A stretch of 64,000 bases of DNA from contig NZ_CP165734.1 in assembly GCF_041200145.1 (NCBI RefSeq), positions 1,922,001 through 1,986,000 on the forward strand, in the 5' to 3' direction. Numbering within the stretch: the first letter of the stretch is position 1; each line of letters begins with the position of its first letter. This document shows positions 1 through 7,801 of the stretch, piece after piece. Below the pieces are notes generated by a model that made no database searches, had not been told where the DNA came from, and saw only the letters and a program-made list of their open reading frames with translations. The DNA comes from Bradyrhizobium sp. LLZ17. Its GTDB lineage: Bacteria; Pseudomonadota; Alphaproteobacteria; Rhizobiales; Xanthobacteraceae. Both the position numbers and the translations under genes were made by a program.

Positions 1-583
1 ATATCATCTTGGCGGCGACGTCGACGAGGTTGATCAGCGGTGCCGCGCGTTCACCGAGTTGCACCAGCGCAAAACCACACAGCACGGAGATGAAGAGGAC
101 CTGGAGGATGTTGCCCTCGGCAAAGGCACCAATGAAGGTCGCGGGCACGATGTTCGTCAGGAACGGCACGAAGCCGATCACAGCGGTCTGCTTTACATAA
201 GGCTCGACCGCACTGGCGTTGATGCTGGCGGGATCGATGTTCATGCCGACCCCGGGCTTCAGCACATTGACCGCAATCAGGCCGATCACCAGCGCGATCG
301 TGGTCATGATCTCGAAATAGATGATGGCCTTGACCGCGACCCGTCCGACACGGGCCATGTCGGCCATATGCGCGATGCCGTGCACGGCGGTGCAAAAGAT
401 GATCGGTGCGATCAACATCCGGATTGCCTTGATGAAGGCATCGCCGAGCGGCTGCATCTTGGCTGCCGCCTCGGGACTGACGATCCCAAGCGCGATGCCG
501 GCCGCCATGGCGATCAGCACCTGGATCCAGAGCTCCTTCCACCAGGCGCGCCCGCGTGGCTTGTCGATCGCCAGCGCCGTCAT
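1..583 (-). CDS. DctA-type sodium/proton:dicarboxylate symporter, N-terminal part (runs off the window)
   Basis: The reverse-strand reading starts at ATG 583-581 and stays open to the window edge, giving about 194 residues of the N-terminal half. After a short basic N-tail with WWKELW come hydrophobic segments and the family-typical stretch AFIKAIRMLIAPIIFCTAVHG (residues about 46-66), then GRVAVKAIIYFEIMTTIAL. This is the pattern of the dicarboxylate/amino acid:cation symporter (DAACS) family of inner-membrane importers. The start codon overlaps the stop of the upstream amidohydrolase by 4 nt (ATGA), so it is very probably co-translated with it. The context suggests import of a carboxylate substrate for the two LigI-like hydrolases. 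The substrate itself cannot be read from the sequence. The C-terminal half lies outside the window. Confidence 0.85.
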   Translation of the reverse strand, partial: MTALAIDKPRGRAWWKELWIQVLIAMAAGIALGIVSPEAAAKMQPLGDAFIKAIRMLIAPIIFCTAVHGIAHMADMARVGRVAVKAIIYFEIMTTIALVIGLIAVNVLKPGVGMNIDPASINASAVEPYVKQTAVIGFVPFLTNIVPATFIGAFAEGNILQVLFISVLCGFALVQLGERAAPLINLVDVAAKMI

Positions 584-1464
584 TCGCCAAACCCGAACAG
601 GCGCGCCGGATTGCTGACCAGAATCTTCTGCTGAAACTCCACCTCGGGCGCAAACAGCGGGATCAGGTCGACGAGATCGCCGTCATTCGGCATCGCCTTG
701 ACGTTGGGATGGGGCCAATCGGTGCCCCAGATGACGCGGTCGGGCGCGGTCTCGACGATTTTTCGCGCGAATGGCACCGCATCGGTGAACGGCGGGCCAG
801 CCGAGGACACGCGCTCGGAGCCGCAAATCTTCACCCAGCACTTCTCGTCGCGCTGCATCAGCTCGATCAGTATCCTGAACGGAAGCTGGTCGAGCCCCTT
901 AGACGCCTTCACCCGACCCATATGGTCGATCGTATAGCTCAGCGGCAGCCTTGCCAGCATATCGGCATACTCGGGGAGATCGATCGCATCGAAATGCAGA
1001 TCGATATGCCAGCCGAACGGCGCGACCATTGCGATGACCCGGTTGAAGACGCTCTTGTCGGGAACGCCGCCGAGATGGCGGACGAAATTGAAGCGGCAGC
1101 CGCGGAAGCCGCCTTCGTGCAGCGCACGAAGCTCGCGCTCGGTGATGGTGTCGTCGATGTTGGCAACCGCGCGGTAGGCGCCGTTGCTTTGCGCGATGGC
1201 ATCGAGCGCCACCGTATTGTCGGTGCCATGCACGCTGGCATTGACGATGACGGCGCGCTCCACGCCGAGTTTGGCGTGCAACGCCTTGAAATCCTCGAGC
1301 GGCGCATCCGGTGGCGTGTAGGAGCGATCCGGCGCGTAAGGATATTTCGCGCCGGGCCCGAAGATGTGGCAATGCGCGTCGCACGATAGTTTTGGCAGCT
1401 TGAATTTCGGCGTGCGCGTATTCGGATCAGGCGGCGGAATGGTGGGGATATAAGTCATTGTCAT
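580..1464 (-). CDS. Amidohydrolase, LigI-like (2-pyrone-4,6-dicarboxylate hydrolase family)
   Basis: This 294-residue protein belongs to the amidohydrolase_2 superfamily and most resembles 2-pyrone-4,6-dicarboxylate lactonase. Visible motifs are the N-terminal metal or active-site pair CDAHCHIFGP (His31, His33), RHLGGVPD in the middle, DHMGR, and the C-terminal GTDWPHPN carrying the catalytic Asp. There is no signal peptide, so it should be cytoplasmic. It hydrolyses a lactone or cyclic ester of a carboxylated compound; the true substrate is unknown. Its ATG overlaps the stop of the next upstream paralogue by 1 nt, and its stop overlaps the symporter start, so the three genes form one translationally coupled unit. 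The whole unit reads away from the TetR gene. Confidence 0.85.
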   Translation of the reverse strand: MTMTYIPTIPPPDPNTRTPKFKLPKLSCDAHCHIFGPGAKYPYAPDRSYTPPDAPLEDFKALHAKLGVERAVIVNASVHGTDNTVALDAIAQSNGAYRAVANIDDTITERELRALHEGGFRGCRFNFVRHLGGVPDKSVFNRVIAMVAPFGWHIDLHFDAIDLPEYADMLARLPLSYTIDHMGRVKASKGLDQLPFRILIELMQRDEKCWVKICGSERVSSAGPPFTDAVPFARKIVETAPDRVIWGTDWPHPNVKAMPNDGDLVDLIPLFAPEVEFQQKILVSNPARLFGFGE

Positions 1465-2421
1465 CAGCCGAACTTGAACAGGCGTGCCGGATTGTCGACC
1501 AGCAGCTTCTGCCGGACCGCGCTATCCTGCGCATAGAGCGGAATCAGGTCGACGAGTTCGCCGTCATTGGGCATGATCTTGACGTTCGGGTGTGGCCAGT
1601 CGGTACCCCAGATGACGCGATCGGGCGCGTTCTCGATCAAGGCCTTCGCAAACGGCACCGCATCGTGAAACGGCTTGCCGGTGGCGGACGCGCGCTCGAG
1701 ACCCGTGATCTTGACCCAGCACTTCTCGTCCTTCTGAAGGTCGAGCAATGCGGTGAAGGCGGGATCGGCGAGCCCCTTCCCCGCCTGCACCGTCGCCATG
1801 TGATCGATCACGTAAGGCGTTGGCAGCGCAGTGAGGATCGGCGCGAATTCGGCGATCGTGCCCGGCTCGAAATAGACGTCGACATGCCAGCCGAGCTCGG
1901 CAACGCGATGCACGATGTGCTGAAATGTGGCCATGTCGCCGACACCGCCGAGGCGCTTCAGGAAGGCGAAGCGGCAGCCGCAGATGCCGGCCTTGTCGAG
2001 CGCGGCAAGGTCTTTGTCAGACATCTCGTCGCTGACGTTCGCGATGCCCTTGTAGGCGCCTTCGCTCTGCGCAATCGCGTCGGTTACGACACGATTGTCG
2101 GTGCCGTGCACAGTGGCATTGACGACCACGCAGCGCTCAACGCCGATTTTTTCGTGCACGCTGCGAAACGTTTCCAGCGGCGCATCGGCCGTGTTGTAGG
2201 GCCGGTTCGGCGAAAAAGGGATAGCGCGCGGCCGGCCCGAAGATATGGGTGTGAGTGTCGCAGGACTTCGGCGGCAGCTTGAACGAAGGCACCTTTGGAT
2301 TTGGATCCGGCGGGTCGATGGTCGGCATCGCCTTCGGCCCAGCGGTTTGCGCGCGCGTTTCGCTCGTCAACGCCGCGCCGGCCAATCCGGTCAAGAGATG
2401 CAAGCATTCGCGCCTGTTCAT
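1464..2421 (-). pseudogene. Second LigI-like amidohydrolase with an N-terminal twin-Arg leader, frameshifted
   Basis: The gene is readable only in two frames. Codons from 2421 give MNRRECLHLLTGLAGAALTS followed by ETRAQ, a Tat-like or lipoprotein-like leader, then CDTHTHIFGPAARYPF. After an A5 run at 2213-2217 (T5 in the coding sense) the frame shifts. The rest (PNRPYNTADAPLETF..., HGTDN, GTDWPHPN) continues to 1464. Removing one T restores YPFSPNRPYNTADAP and an open frame of 318 codons. Everything else is intact, so this is either a recent inactivation or a homopolymer sequencing error. It is a paralogue of the downstream gene but, unlike it, appears to be exported. It is probably co-transcribed with TetR (71-nt gap) and the downstream genes. 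Confidence 0.8.
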
Positions 2422-2492
2422 TTCCTCAACACCCAGTCACATGGTCCGCTTGCGAGAGGAAACGCTGAGCGCGTCCGCCTCGACGGTTTCTT

Positions 2493-3200
2493 TCAAGTCT
2501 TGCTTGTAACGGGCCGCCGTCGTGCCGGCGCGGCCTGATCCAGCGCCGGCGCCTGGAAGGCGGCAACCGTGGCCTGCACCAGCTGCTCGATAGCGCTGGC
2601 GGCATCGCTGCCATCGGCCTCGCCGCGCGACAGGCGCGAGACGCGATCCGGCGTCACCAGCGAATAATACAGCGCGCCGAGCAGGAAGTGGCTGCGCCAC
2701 ACGATCTCGGTGCGCGGAACATGCGGCACGCTCTCGTGGACCGCATCGATGAAAGCGTGGCTGGTATCGTCGAAAGTCTGCGCAATGATTTTTCGCGCGA
2801 CCTCGTTGCCTTCCGCTGACATCACTGCGCGCAGCCGCGTAAAGCGCGCCCCGCCGCCGGCGAGATCGCTGCCCGAGGTGAACGCCGGCACCACATAGGC
2901 GCGCACGATCGCCTCCAGCCGGTCCTGGAGATCGCGTACCCGCTTGGCGGCGGCCAGCAACTCCGAACGGCGGAGATTCATCGGTCCGCAATGGCGCCGG
3001 TAGATCTCCAGCAGCAAGCCGTCCTTGGTCGTGAAATGATAGGTCACGCTGCCGGGATTGGCGCCGGCGGCGTGTGCGATGTCGCGCACCGAGACGGCGT
3101 TGAAGCCGTTGGTGGCGAACAGCTCTTCGGCCGCAGCGAGGATCGCCTCGCGCATGTTCGGCTTGCGGGCCGTTTTCTTGCTGGTGGGCTTGCGTACCAT
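2493..3200 (-). CDS. TetR/AcrR-family transcriptional repressor
   Basis: A 235-residue regulator. A basic N-tail (MVRKPTSKKTARKPN) precedes the canonical TetR helix-turn-helix (REAILAAAEELFATNGFNAVSV to RDIAHAAGANPGSVTYHFTTKDGLL, residues about 17-62). The rest is an all-alpha ligand and dimer domain. The start at 3200 is the only ATG that keeps the whole DNA-binding domain with a normal tail. A longer open frame upstream crosses the operator and is not used. A perfect palindrome lies only 5 nt upstream of this ATG, leaving no room for a Shine-Dalgarno sequence, so translation may be leaderless. It is divergent from the TctC-type binding protein and heads the amidohydrolase-symporter unit, which it probably controls together with itself. 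Confidence 0.88.
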   Translation of the reverse strand: MVRKPTSKKTARKPNMREAILAAAEELFATNGFNAVSVRDIAHAAGANPGSVTYHFTTKDGLLLEIYRRHCGPMNLRRSELLAAAKRVRDLQDRLEAIVRAYVVPAFTSGSDLAGGGARFTRLRAVMSAEGNEVARKIIAQTFDDTSHAFIDAVHESVPHVPRTEIVWRSHFLLGALYYSLVTPDRVSRLSRGEADGSDAASAIEQLVQATVAAFQAPALDQAAPARRRPVTSKT

Positions 3201-3204
3201 GTGA

Positions 3205-3222
3205 TTTGTACTATCGTACAAA
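3205..3222. promoter_or_regulatory. Palindromic operator TTTGTAC-N4-GTACAAA
   Basis: A perfect inverted repeat (TTTGTAC TATC GTACAAA) lies between the divergent TetR gene and the TctC-type receptor gene. Its size and position suit a TetR autoregulatory site. The same 7-nt arms with a 4-nt spacer recur at 25508-25529, upstream of the extradiol dioxygenase. Binding by the adjacent TetR is inference. Confidence 0.75.
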
Positions 3223-3313
3223 AGATCAGGTCTCGTCAACAAAAACCATGGGCAATGTCCGGGCGGCTCAGAAACGGGCGCAAGGACGCGAATGCCTCGA
3301 GGAGTGCTCCAGA

Positions 3314-4291
3314 ATGCCGGGTTTGAACAAGACGATCGGCGGGTTCGCGGTCGTTGCGGGTTTGCTGCTCGCAGCGAGCGCCGCGCATGCCGCCAATTAT
3401 CCCAGCAAGCCAGTTCACATCCTCGTGCCCTATGCGGCCGGCGGCGCCGTCGATGTGCTCGCGCGCACGCTCGGCCAGGCGCTGGCCAAGACCTGGGACC
3501 AGCAGCCCGTGATCGACAACCGCCCGGGTGCCGGCGGCATCGTCGCCTCGCAGGCGCTGACGCAGGCCGCACCCGACGGCACCACGCTGATCCTGGTCGC
3601 GAGCGGTCATCCGCTCAACCAGTTCATCTATCCGAGCGTGCCGTATGACACGTTCAAGGATTTTACCGCGATCAGCGAAGTCGCCTCGTCGCCGCTTGCC
3701 ATCGTGGTGGCGAAGGACAGCCCTTACAAGACACTCGGCGATCTCCTGGCTGCCGCAAAGAAGGATCCCGACAAGCTCTCCTACGGCATGTCCGGCAATG
3801 GCACCTCGGCGCATCTCGCCGGCGAGCTCCTGAAGCACATGTCCGGCACGAAAATGGTTGCGATCCCCTACAAGGGCGGCGCGCCGGCGCTGACCGCGGT
3901 GATCGCGGGTGAAATCCCGCTCAGCATCAATCCGCTGGCTGAAGCGATCGGCCAGCTCGACGGCGGCCCGGTCCGCGCGCTCGCGGTGACCTCGGCCGAG
4001 CGCTCCAAGGTCCTGCCCGATGTTCCGACCGTCGCCGAGGCCGGCGTGCCCGGCTACGATGTCTCGGTCTGGTGGGGCGTACTGGGCCCGGCGAAGATGC
4101 CGCCGGAGATCGTGGCAAAGCTCGAAACCGATTTGAAAGCGGCGCTACAAGATCCGAACGTCATGTCGACTCTCGGCAAGATCGGCGCCGCCCCCGTCGG
4201 CTCGTCTGCCAAGGACTTTGACGCCTACATGCACAGCGAGGCAACCAAATGGGAACCGGTACTGAAGGCCGCCGACATCCACGCGCAGTGA
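3314..4291 (+). CDS. Tripartite tricarboxylate transporter (TctC/Bug) substrate-binding protein
   Basis: A 325-residue periplasmic solute receptor. The start at ATG 3314 is preceded by CGAGGAG at 3298-3304 and gives a clean signal peptide (GGFAVVAGLLLAASAAHA, cleavage before ANYPSKPV). Upstream in-frame ATGs would add a non-signal tail. Bug-family landmarks are YPSKPVHILVPYAAGGAVDVLAR, VIDNRPGAGGIVASQALTQA, VAIPYKGGAPALTAVIAGE and LPDVPTVAEAGVPGYDV. The TctAB membrane partners are not in this window, as is common for Bug orphans. It is divergent from the TetR gene across a shared palindromic operator, so it is probably induced with the LigI-like hydrolases and the DctA-type symporter. The ligand is probably a carboxylate or aromatic acid but cannot be read. 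Confidence 0.88.
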   Translation: MPGLNKTIGGFAVVAGLLLAASAAHAANYPSKPVHILVPYAAGGAVDVLARTLGQALAKTWDQQPVIDNRPGAGGIVASQALTQAAPDGTTLILVASGHPLNQFIYPSVPYDTFKDFTAISEVASSPLAIVVAKDSPYKTLGDLLAAAKKDPDKLSYGMSGNGTSAHLAGELLKHMSGTKMVAIPYKGGAPALTAVIAGEIPLSINPLAEAIGQLDGGPVRALAVTSAERSKVLPDVPTVAEAGVPGYDVSVWWGVLGPAKMPPEIVAKLETDLKAALQDPNVMSTLGKIGAAPVGSSAKDFDAYMHSEATKWEPVLKAADIHAQ

Positions 4292-4338
4292 GGCGGCCCT
4301 GACGCTCCCCTGCCCGCGCCGGCTCATCGCGCCCTCGT

Positions 4339-5481
4339 TCAATTCCGCGCGTTCGCCCGCATCTTCTCCGGCGCGGCCGGCCGCCGCATGTAATCGGCGT
4401 CGTCGCCTCCTGCTGATGGAATCAGGATTGCGCGTTCGCGCGGCAGAGCCTCCGGCATCTCGTCGCGAATGAAGGCGATAAGCTTTTCCCTCATTTCGCA
4501 GCGCAGGTCCCAGGATTGCGGCGCATTCCGCGCGCTGACCAATACACGAAGTTCGATGGTGCGCAGATCCGCGTCGATCACCTGGAGATTGACCACCGCG
4601 CCGTCCCAAAGCTTGGATTCCTTGACCGCCTCCTCCAGCCAGCGCCGGATGCGCGGCACATCAGCGCGATAGTCGACATGAAACGCGATCACACCGATCA
4701 GGGATGCGGTATCGCGTGTCCAGTTCTGGAACGGTTTTTCGATGAAGTAGGACAACGGCACCACCATGCGGCGCCAGTCCCACAGCCGGATCACAACATA
4801 GGTCGAGGCGATGTCCTCGACCCACCCCCACTCGTTCTCGATGATCACGGCATCCTCGATGCGGATCGGCTGGGTGATCGCGATCTGCAGACCTGCAATC
4901 AGATTGCTGAGCAGCGGCCGCGCGGCAAGACCGACGATGATACCGGCTGCGCCGGCCGAGGCGAACAGGCTGACGCCATATTGCCTCACCGAGTCGAACG
5001 TCATCAGCGCGGTGGAGACCGTGATGATGACGATGATGGTGTCGGTCACGCGCTTGAATACCCGGATCTGCGTCACGTGCTTGCGCGCGATGAGGTTCTC
5101 GGTGACGTCGCGAAAGTTGCGCAGATAGCGCGCCGCGCTCATGTCCACGATCCGGATCGATATCCAACCCATCAGCGCGATGAAGGCGACCACGAACAGA
5201 CGCATCAGCGGCGTCCGGATCGTATCGTCGAGCGGCGCCAGCGGCAGCACGAGCGCAACGGCTGCCAGACACAAAGCGAGTTGGGCCGGACCGGCGGTAC
5301 GCTCAATGAACACGCCGACGAGAGGAAGTGTGCCAAAGGCGCGATTGAGCAGCCATACCGCCAACCGATAGAAGACCAGGGCCAGCAAAATCGCACCGGC
5401 GATCAGGCTGAAGCCGATCAGCCACGACGGTACCCAGCCGAGCATCTCGTCGATGTCGGCCATAACGGCATGCAAATTCAT
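4339..5481 (-). CDS. Mechanosensitive ion channel of the MscS family
   Basis: About 380 residues. Hydrophobic transmembrane segments fill the N-terminal half (WLIGFSLIAGAILLALVFYRL, LALCLAAVALVLPLAPL, LMRLFVVAFIALMGWISIRIV). Next comes the MscS pore and beta-domain core: LFASAGAAGIIVGLAARPLLSNLIAGLQI, then QPIRIEDAVIIENEWGWVEDI and RRMVVPLSYFIEKPFQNWTR. A cytoplasmic C-domain follows. It should release solutes under hypo-osmotic shock at the inner membrane. I chose ATG 5481; the open frame extends to a TTG at 5517 and another ATG lies at 5463, so the start is uncertain by about 12 residues. The gene is divergent from the DUF763 gene. Confidence 0.85.
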   Translation of the reverse strand: MNLHAVMADIDEMLGWVPSWLIGFSLIAGAILLALVFYRLAVWLLNRAFGTLPLVGVFIERTAGPAQLALCLAAVALVLPLAPLDDTIRTPLMRLFVVAFIALMGWISIRIVDMSAARYLRNFRDVTENLIARKHVTQIRVFKRVTDTIIVIITVSTALMTFDSVRQYGVSLFASAGAAGIIVGLAARPLLSNLIAGLQIAITQPIRIEDAVIIENEWGWVEDIASTYVVIRLWDWRRMVVPLSYFIEKPFQNWTRDTASLIGVIAFHVDYRADVPRIRRWLEEAVKESKLWDGAVVNLQVIDADLRTIELRVLVSARNAPQSWDLRCEMREKLIAFIRDEMPEALPRERAILIPSAGGDDADYMRRPAAPEKMRANARN

Positions 5482-5606
5482 CCATATCCCCGCAACGCAT
5501 TCGCCTAGGGCGCTCAACGCATTCCCAGCGGCTTCGCTCCCCCCGCTCAGTGCAACGCAGCATCCCTCTGGTGCAACCGTCCCCGAACTGCGCTATCTCT
5601 CGATTC

Positions 5607-6857
5607 ATGACTCGACGAACCGGCAGCGCCGACCTTCCCCTGCACAACGGCCGGGTTCCCCCCTGGCTCGCGACCCGCATGGCTTCACTTGGCGCGATCG
5701 TCACGCAGGCGATCGTGCATCACTACGGGCGCGATGCGTTCCTCCAGCGGCTGTCACACCCGTTCTGGTTCCAGTCGTTCGGCGCTGTGATGGGTATGGA
5801 CTGGCATTCCTCCGGCATCACGACATCGGTGATTGGCGCGCTGAAGCGCGGGCTAGGTCCGCTCCAGAACGAGCTCGGCATCTATGTCTGCGGCGGCCGC
5901 GGCCAGCATTCGCGCAAGACACCGGACGAATTGATGCAGCTCGGTGACCGCGTCGGGTTCGACGGCGCAAAGCTCACGCGGGCCAGTCGTTTGGTAGCCA
6001 AAGTCGATAGCGCGGCGGTGCAGGACGGATTCGACCTCTATCTCCACGGCTTCTTTGTCACCGCCGATGCCAAATGGACCGTGGTGCAGCAGGGCATGAA
6101 CGGCGACAAGCGGCAGGCCCGGCGCTACCATTGGCATTCCGAGGCACTGAAGAGTTTTGTCGATGCGCCGCACAGCGCGATCGACGGCCCGCAGCAAGGC
6201 GAGATCGTCAATCTGACCGACCACCGCGCCGACGTCTCGCGCAATGCGCAGCTCGAGCTTTTGAGCGATCTCGGCCCCGATCGCATCGTCACCGAATTCG
6301 AACGGCTCAACGGCACGGCGGCCACGCCGGCGCAGGCGATGCTGCCGCATCTGATCATGCCGGCGCATCACGACGTGCGGCCCAAGGACGTGTTCGCGCG
6401 CCGCCTGCACGGCACGCTGGCGGCAGCCGCAGAGCGCGGCCCTGTCGACTTCCCGGATCTGCTGCTGACGCCCGGTGTCGGCGCGCGCACCGTGCGCTCG
6501 CTGGCGATGGTCGCCGAGGTCGTGCATGGCGCGCCCTATCGCTTCAACGATCCCGCGCGCTTCTCGCTCGCCCACGGCGGCAAGGACCGGCATCCCTATC
6601 CCGTCCCGATCAAGGTCTATGACGAGACCATCCGCGTGCTGAAGGACGCGATCCAGAACGCAAAACTCGGACGCGACGAAGAAATGCAGGCGATCAAGCG
6701 GCTCGACGACCAGGCGCGGCGGCTGGAGCGGACGGTGCGCGGGCCTTCCGTGCAGTCGTTCATCGCAGGTGAACGCGCGGCCTCGCCGGAGCTCGACGGC
6801 CGGTCCGTGTTCGGCTGGGAACGCGATCTCGCGCCAACAAAAAAGCGGACCGGCTGA
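5607..6857 (+). CDS. DUF763 domain-containing protein
   Basis: About 416 residues, starting at ATG 5607 (MTRRTGSADLPLHNGRVPPWL), which matches the usual DUF763 beginning; the open frame extends a little further upstream. Conserved blocks seen are RTGSADLPLHNG, QSFGAVMGMDWHSSGITT, CGGRGQHSRKTP, HGFFVTADAKWTVVQQGMN and LLLTPGVGARTVRSLAMVAEV. The last resembles a helix-hairpin-helix or DNA-binding-like GVG turn. There is no signal peptide or membrane segment. The family is widespread in archaea and bacteria and has no assigned biochemical function that I know of. It stands alone on the plus strand. Its last codons overlap a terminator that serves the opposite-strand genes. Confidence 0.8.
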   Translation: MTRRTGSADLPLHNGRVPPWLATRMASLGAIVTQAIVHHYGRDAFLQRLSHPFWFQSFGAVMGMDWHSSGITTSVIGALKRGLGPLQNELGIYVCGGRGQHSRKTPDELMQLGDRVGFDGAKLTRASRLVAKVDSAAVQDGFDLYLHGFFVTADAKWTVVQQGMNGDKRQARRYHWHSEALKSFVDAPHSAIDGPQQGEIVNLTDHRADVSRNAQLELLSDLGPDRIVTEFERLNGTAATPAQAMLPHLIMPAHHDVRPKDVFARRLHGTLAAAAERGPVDFPDLLLTPGVGARTVRSLAMVAEVVHGAPYRFNDPARFSLAHGGKDRHPYPVPIKVYDETIRVLKDAIQNAKLGRDEEMQAIKRLDDQARRLERTVRGPSVQSFIAGERAASPELDGRSVFGWERDLAPTKKRTG

Positions 6858-6869
6858 ACACCGGTCCGC
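6839..6869 (-). terminator. Rho-independent terminator for the small-gene unit 6893-7674
   Basis: Read on the minus strand, a perfect 9-bp stem (GCGGACCGG / CCGGTCCGC, 6845-6853 and 6861-6869) with a 7-nt loop is followed directly by six T residues (6844-6839). It sits just after the stop at 6893 and overlaps the 3' end of the DUF763 coding sequence on the other strand. Confidence 0.8.
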
Positions 6870-6892
6870 GAGTTGCTCGGGAGGAACGTCTC

Positions 6893-7138
6893 TCAGGTCT
6901 CGTCGCCCGCTCCGTCTTCGTCTGCGAGTCGGTTGGCCGAGTGATCCTGATACTGATCGGTCTGGATGGCCTTTCCATCCATGCCGCGGATGTCCGAGTG
7001 CTGAGCCTTGTCGCGGTTCGACAGCACCATGTTGTCGCCGATCTTCTCCTTCGGGACGTCCGTGAGCCCGCCGGTGCCGTCGCCCTTGCCGTGCATGCCC
7101 GATCTGAAATGCGTCTTGCTGCCATGACCACCTGGCAT
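6893..7138 (-). CDS. Small hydrophilic hypothetical protein (81 aa)
   Basis: I do not recognise the family. The start at ATG 7138 follows AGGAGAG at good spacing; an upstream extension to 7171 is possible but less likely. The product begins MPGGHGSKTHFRSGMHGKGDGTGG and is glycine-, aspartate- and histidine-rich, with no hydrophobic segment, so it looks intrinsically disordered. It is the last of three tandem minus-strand small genes that end at a strong terminator. Such tiny hydrophilic genes in Bradyrhizobium are often stress-linked, but nothing here proves that. Confidence 0.65.
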   Translation of the reverse strand: MPGGHGSKTHFRSGMHGKGDGTGGLTDVPKEKIGDNMVLSNRDKAQHSDIRGMDGKAIQTDQYQDHSANRLADEDGAGDET

Positions 7139-7173
7139 CGGTCTCTCCTGTTGCGTTGATCGTCCCTGCAAGT

Positions 7174-7437
7174 TCAGTGCTTCTCCTGTGCCGGCGTTGG
7201 CTTCAGCGGCTTGTGGCCGCTCTGGCCGCCGTCGTTGTGCTTGTTGTGGTCGCTCTCCTGATTGAGGCCACCCCGGCTCACCGGAAACTCGCTCTGACGT
7301 GCCTGGCGGTTGATCTGGTGAACGGCGTTGTCCTCTGGATTGTGCCCGATCGCCTGCTCGACCTGGCGCTGATCCGGAACATCGGCTTTCCGTTCGAGGA
7401 TGCGCAGTTGCTGCTCGTGTGTCTTGCTGCCTTGCAT
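7174..7437 (-). CDS. Small hydrophilic hypothetical protein (87 aa)
   Basis: No family recognised. The start at ATG 7437 is preceded by GGAGG at ideal spacing, a strong argument that it is real. The product (MQGSKTHEQQLRILERKADVP...) is very rich in Q, N, H, D and K. It contains VEQAIGHNPEDNAVHQINRQARQ, ends in GGQSGHKPLKPTPAQEKH, and has no membrane or signal segment. It is the middle gene of the small-gene trio, 35 nt upstream of the 81-aa gene's start. It is probably disordered. Confidence 0.65.
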   Translation of the reverse strand: MQGSKTHEQQLRILERKADVPDQRQVEQAIGHNPEDNAVHQINRQARQSEFPVSRGGLNQESDHNKHNDGGQSGHKPLKPTPAQEKH

Positions 7438-7452
7438 GGGTGCCTCCAGTCT

Positions 7453-7674
7453 TCAGCGCCGGTGGGCGCCGCTGCGCGCGACATCCTTGTCGATGCCTCC
7501 CGCCGCGTTGACGTCGTTCTCGAGATCACCTTCGATCGTGTTCTCGCCCAAGACGTCTTCCAAATCGTCAGGCGATGCGCCGGCCATAGTGACACCCTTC
7601 GATCCGCCGATCAGCGGATTGTCGCGCATGTCTTTTTCGCTCGGGGTATATAGCTTTGGTTGCTTGTTGCTCAT
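7453..7674 (-). CDS. Small acidic hypothetical protein (73 aa)
   Basis: First gene of the trio. ATG 7674 gives MSNKQPKLYTPSEKDMRDNP, with the acidic stretch SPDDLEDVLGENTIEGDLENDV. A GGAGCG precedes the ATG. The open frame extends further upstream, but that part has no plausible start with a ribosome-binding site. No family is recognised. It is hydrophilic and probably unstructured, and separated by only 15 nt from the next gene, so the three genes are likely one transcript ending at 6839. Confidence 0.6.
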   Translation of the reverse strand: MSNKQPKLYTPSEKDMRDNPLIGGSKGVTMAGASPDDLEDVLGENTIEGDLENDVNAAGGIDKDVARSGAHRR

Positions 7675-7801
7675 GATCTGTTCGCTCCGCTTCGCCCTCG
7701 GCGCCTCTGGCCCACAATGACGCTTCGTGCTCTCGCTGCCGGTGGTGGGAACCCTTCGGCGCCCGGGCTCCACTGACAACAGGAAGCGCCGGACGTCGTT
7801 C

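Noticed and set aside
2493..3572. Longer TetR reading (359 aa) starting at 3572
   Set aside because: The extra N-terminus crosses the palindromic operator and the TctC gene on the other strand and is arginine-rich low complexity. The ATG at 3200 gives a normal TetR protein.
4516..5508. Long plus-strand open frame (330 aa) opposite the MscS gene
   Set aside because: Rich in D, H, R and Q with no motif. It is a shadow of the MscS gene, which has clear family blocks in the other strand.
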